In this document: positions 31,827-35,230 of the stretch, in pieces
Layout: the number at the start of each line of letters is the position of its first letter
Position numbering within the stretch: the stretch's first letter is position 1
Assembly: GCA_003669555.1 (NCBI GenBank)
Contig: QWOS01000023.1
Coordinates: forward strand, 1 to 35,230
DNA from: Planctomycetota bacterium
GTDB taxonomy: Bacteria > Planctomycetota > Planctomycetia > Gemmatales > Gemmataceae
DNA: 35,230 bases
Direction of reading: 5' to 3'
Program-made: the position numbers and the translations under genes
Notes under the pieces: model-generated
What the model was told of the DNA's origin: nothing
What the model saw: the letters and a program-made list of their open reading frames with translations, nothing else
Database searches by the model: none

Positions 31827-34800
31827 GTGTGGACACCGCGACGGATACTGCTGTTGTGCCTGGGTTGGTCCCTCTTTTTGGGGGCCTTCCTGGGTTATTC
31901 GCTGGTGCTGGGCAGCATCGATGGCTTGCCGCCTCTGCCACCTGGCCTCACACCCCATTCCCGTGAACATTTACCGCCGTTACCGCCCCGACCTGCTTCC
32001 CGGGTGGGTGGCAAGCTGCACCTGGCCTTTGGTCCCGACTGCCCGGAGATCCATCGCCAGATCAAGATCGAGGTGGGCAGCAAGGGGATGATCTTCGCCG
32101 CGGATCATTTCCAGGCTGAACCCGATGGACGGGTCAGCCTCAAACCACTTTCTGTGGCCATTTTCACTGCCGACAAGGCCAACCCCCGCCTGACAGAGAT
32201 CTCCACCATCCGTGGCCAGGTAGCCTATCTGAAGTTTGACAGGCCCGTGGCGCAACTCTCCGATATTGGCAGCCGCAAAATTGTGGCCGCCGAGATCAGT
32301 GGCAGTATCGAAGTGACCAACAATCGCCGCACCCAGGGTCGGGACGATGACCTGAGTGTTTTCATCCCGTCCGGCCCATTGCATTATGCCGACGCCCGCA
32401 AGCTGATCTGGACCACAGACAGCGTCCACCTGGTGGATAACCAGAGCAAACCCAAACCCATCGAGGTGCGCGGCCAGGGGCTGGAGATTGAATTGGTGAG
32501 CGAGCCGCCTCCGGCCTCCGGGCAACCTGTTGCCGGCGCACCGGCGCGCAAGCTAAAGAGCGACGCGGTATCAGGCGTCAAACGGGTAAAGCTTGTCGAG
32601 TCGGTGGACATGCATCTGCATGTGCGTGAGGATTCCGGGTTTCTTTCGGCTGGAAAAACCGACAATCCGGCCACGCCAGTCATCGTGGATGCCAAGAAAA
32701 AAGAGGCCCAATCCTACATCCGCATCAAGACACCTGGCTCATTTGAATACTTTTTCCGCTCCGAAAAAGAAGGTAATCTGGCGGTGTTCGCACTCCCCGA
32801 GCCGGCGGAGAACGGCCCTGCCACTCCCACTGACATCCTTGTCACCCGCCACCAGGAAGGCCGAGGGGCTCTGGACCAATTGCTCTGCGAACGGCTGGAG
32901 CTGATTCTGCGCCGCAAGGAGGGTGTCAAACAGACTGATGCTCCCAAGGCTGTTGCTGTTGAAATCAAACCCGGCACGGGTGCCAGCCCCCCTACCAACC
33001 CGCTTTCAAAGTCAGCCTCCGGTGGCACTGATATCGATTCCGCCCATGCCACTGGTCGCGAGGTGGTCCTGCTCTCGGATACCGAACGCCTGGAAGCACA
33101 TGGTGATGACCTGCTTTTTGAGGCCCGGCTCCACCGCACCACCTTGTCGGGGAAGCAGGGCATGAGCGCCACTCTGGATGGCGGCGTGATGAAAGCAACC
33201 CGTCTTGAGATCGAACAGCATAAACCGGGTGAATCCACGGGGCGAGGACTGAAAAGGCTGGTCGCGCAAGGCCCCGGGCAGATCCTCCTTAAAGAGAAGG
33301 ATCCTGCTCGCAAACCTTCCAGGGCCTCCTGGAAAGAAACCCTGATCAGTGAACGGGATGGCACCAGCGAAAGGCTCACCCTCACCGGCCAAGCCACTTT
33401 CACCGACGAACAGAACGACCAGTTGCTGCAGGCAGATACCCTCCGGGTTTGGCTACCCGCGCGCACCAACACCCCGACGGTGCCTGGGGCGGCTGGTCCG
33501 GGCTCCCTGCCTGGCTCAGTGGCCCAGTCTGCCCTTCCCGGGAAATCAGGCAAGCCCGAACGCCTGGAAGGGCTGGGCAAGGTCTATTTGCGCAGTCGCG
33601 AGATGGTGGTCCATGACTCCGCCCGTCTGATGGTGTGGTTCAAGGATGTTGCGCCTGCCGGACCACCTGGCGCACCCCAGCGGGTTCTTCCTGGTATTTC
33701 CTCACCAGGCTCTTCGGTGTCAGTGGGTCCAACCGCCCTGCGTGGTCCAGTCGTTGCCGGAACCAGGCCCCCCGCTGGAGCCGCATCGGGCCAGCTGGGC
33801 AGTTTGGGCCTGGGCAATCCAACCGGCTTGGCCGACCCCAGACAACCTGCCCGGCCCATCGACCTGAGCGCGCGCTCTATCGAGGCCTGGATTTTTCGCA
33901 TGGAAAACCGCAACCGGCTCGACCGGCTACGCTGCGAAGGTACCGTGCAGGTGCGCCGCGAACCGGATCGGCCTGAGGACAAGGGGCTCGACATCCGGGG
34001 TGATACCCTGCAACTCACCGGCTCTCCCGATGGCAACTTGCTGACTGTGACAGGTGATTTGGCCCAGTTGCGGCTGGATCGCAAACTGATTGTCGGGCCC
34101 GAGGTGAATATCGACGAGGCAGCCAACAAGGTATGGGTCACCGGCATCGGGGCCATGCAGATGGAGTCGATCACCAATTTCCAGGGCGACAAACTGAGCC
34201 GCGCTGTGCCCATGGAAGTGCACTGGAACAAGTCGATGCTCTTCAACGGCCAGTACGCTGAGTTCCATGGTGGCATCCAGGCCGAGCAGGAGCATGCCAG
34301 GCTGGCTTGCCAGGGTCTGCAGGTCTATTTCGACAAAGCCATTTCATTCAAGAGTGGCGGCAACAAATCCAGCCAGAACGCCCGTGTCCAGAACCTGGTA
34401 TGCGACCAGCGCGTGCGGGTGGAAGACACCATCCGCGAAAATGGCAAGCTCAGCCGGTACCAGCGGATAGTGGCTGTCACCCTGTCGATGAACCAGCTCG
34501 AACGCGACGACGAAGCTCCCTCCTCGCCTGGCAAGGGAGGCAACGAAGTACGGGCCTCCGGTCCGGGAGAGGTGCGCATTTTGCAGCGCGGCGGTGGCGA
34601 TGCAGGCATGACGCCAACCCCGGTGGCACCTTCCTCTCCGCCCGGCCTGACCGCGAGCGCCAACAAGCCAGCCAGCATGGGCAAGCCGCCTGAGGAACCG
34701 GGACTGAAGATGACCTATGTCAGCTTCCAGAAAAGCATGTATGGCAACAATAAATCCAACACCGCCAGCTTCCTGGAGGGCGTGCGGGTACTCAACTTCC

Positions 34801-35174
34801 CGAGTGAGGATCCCAATGTAGAAATCGAGATCGAGACAATTCTTGATCATATGCCCATGGGCGCCCTGTACCTGAAATGTGACAAGCTCGATGTGTTGAG
34901 CCGACCAGACAACGGCGCGGTGCGTCAGGAAATGCGCGCCCGTGGCCATGTGGTGGTGCAGTCGAGGGAATTTTCCGGCACCGCTGAGTTGGTCACCTAC
35001 GAAGAAGCCAAGGGGCAGGTGATCTTCCATGGTTCACCCACAGCGCCAGCCGTGCTGTTCCGGCAGTTGCGTCCCGGCGCCAAGCCCGATGAAATCAAGG
35101 CCCGCAAGATCACCTACAACCGGATCACCGGCCAGATTCGCATCGACGAAGGAACCTCTTTCGGGGGTAGTTGA
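31827..35174 (+). CDS. Giant LptC/LptA (OstA)-like LPS-transport protein
   Basis: A 1115-residue protein starting with GTG 31827, with a single N-terminal TM anchor (about residues 7-29) and a long periplasmic part, the topology of LptC. Several stretches show the OstA/LptA beta-jellyroll pattern, for example near plus-strand 33060-33200, 34240-34330 and, most clearly, the C-terminal 34860-35165 (A-x-G-x-V-x-V-x-S, then L-V-T-Y-E-E-A-K-G-Q-V-I-F-H-G-S). Pro/Gly/Ala-rich linkers separate them (about 33470-33560 and 33650-33870). E. coli LptC and LptA are about 190 residues each, so this looks like one protein providing membrane anchor and periplasmic bridge. It follows kdsD-kdsC, as lptC-lptA do in enterobacteria. 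The assignment rests on context plus weak pattern similarity. Confidence 0.8.
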   Translation: MWTPRRILLLCLGWSLFLGAFLGYSLVLGSIDGLPPLPPGLTPHSREHLPPLPPRPASRVGGKLHLAFGPDCPEIHRQIKIEVGSKGMIFAADHFQAEPDGRVSLKPLSVAIFTADKANPRLTEISTIRGQVAYLKFDRPVAQLSDIGSRKIVAAEISGSIEVTNNRRTQGRDDDLSVFIPSGPLHYADARKLIWTTDSVHLVDNQSKPKPIEVRGQGLEIELVSEPPPASGQPVAGAPARKLKSDAVSGVKRVKLVESVDMHLHVREDSGFLSAGKTDNPATPVIVDAKKKEAQSYIRIKTPGSFEYFFRSEKEGNLAVFALPEPAENGPATPTDILVTRHQEGRGALDQLLCERLELILRRKEGVKQTDAPKAVAVEIKPGTGASPPTNPLSKSASGGTDIDSAHATGREVVLLSDTERLEAHGDDLLFEARLHRTTLSGKQGMSATLDGGVMKATRLEIEQHKPGESTGRGLKRLVAQGPGQILLKEKDPARKPSRASWKETLISERDGTSERLTLTGQATFTDEQNDQLLQADTLRVWLPARTNTPTVPGAAGPGSLPGSVAQSALPGKSGKPERLEGLGKVYLRSREMVVHDSARLMVWFKDVAPAGPPGAPQRVLPGISSPGSSVSVGPTALRGPVVAGTRPPAGAASGQLGSLGLGNPTGLADPRQPARPIDLSARSIEAWIFRMENRNRLDRLRCEGTVQVRREPDRPEDKGLDIRGDTLQLTGSPDGNLLTVTGDLAQLRLDRKLIVGPEVNIDEAANKVWVTGIGAMQMESITNFQGDKLSRAVPMEVHWNKSMLFNGQYAEFHGGIQAEQEHARLACQGLQVYFDKAISFKSGGNKSSQNARVQNLVCDQRVRVEDTIRENGKLSRYQRIVAVTLSMNQLERDDEAPSSPGKGGNEVRASGPGEVRILQRGGGDAGMTPTPVAPSSPPGLTASANKPASMGKPPEEPGLKMTYVSFQKSMYGNNKSNTASFLEGVRVLNFPSEDPNVEIEIETILDHMPMGALYLKCDKLDVLSRPDNGAVRQEMRARGHVVVQSREFSGTAELVTYEEAKGQVIFHGSPTAPAVLFRQLRPGAKPDEIKARKITYNRITGQIRIDEGTSFGGS

Positions 35175-35230
35175 TTTTTTCCCCTGAAAACCTGAAGAAC
35201 CTGCATTCATCCCGGACAAAAGACAAGCCA

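Overview
The window (about 35 kb, GC rich, no tRNA or rRNA seen) looks like chromosomal DNA of a planctomycete, most likely of the Gemmatales type. This is an inference from gene content: Kdo/LPS assembly genes next to a very long LptA/LptC-like protein, Tat-exported NHL and Gfo/Idh/MocA proteins, BNR-repeat 'sialidase-like' proteins, creatininase and mandelate-racemase families, a GH32 enzyme with a lectin-like N-terminus, and a Cys-free L33. Shine-Dalgarno signals are only patchy. There is no phage, transposase, CRISPR array or plasmid function.

Layout. Positions 1-4017 hold the end of an MMPL/RND transporter, a convergent beta-lactamase-fold serine hydrolase and a divergent membrane protein, with a strong hairpin between the last two. 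Positions 4018-9139 are a minus-strand operon with coupled genes: a 66-residue protein, a nine-Asp-box exported protein, phosphatidylserine decarboxylase, and a membrane-anchored YHYH protein. Positions 9354-10510 hold a TPR-like protein and then rpmG with its own promoter candidate and a clean terminator. Positions 10526-12633 (minus) hold a Tat-exported NHL protein and a CobW-type GTPase.

Positions 12909-16479 (minus) pair a copper/TPQ amine oxidase with an ethanolamine-permease-like APC transporter, probably a two-gene route for taking up and oxidising a primary amine. A divergent ACS-type MFS transporter follows (16769-18154). A GT4 glycosyltransferase (18163-19383) and the roughly 800 bp non-coding stretch behind it are clearly AT-richer than the rest and may be acquired DNA.

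Positions 20203-24391 (minus) are a compact four-gene catabolic operon: aspartoacylase/DoeB-like deacylase, enolase-superfamily enzyme, creatininase-family amidohydrolase, second enolase-superfamily enzyme. Its substrate is unknown and it is the best candidate here for an undescribed pathway. A GH32 fructan hydrolase (24665-26878) lies upstream and is divergent from a Gfo/Idh/MocA oxidoreductase (27095-28381). A secreted alpha/beta hydrolase with a C-terminal Fn3-like domain follows (28570-29904, minus).

The window ends with kdsD - kdsC - a 1115-residue LptC/LptA-like protein (30064-35174), matching the order of the enterobacterial kdsD-kdsC-lptC-lptA-lptB cluster but with a single giant protein where LptC and LptA would be. 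lptB would be predicted just past the right edge.
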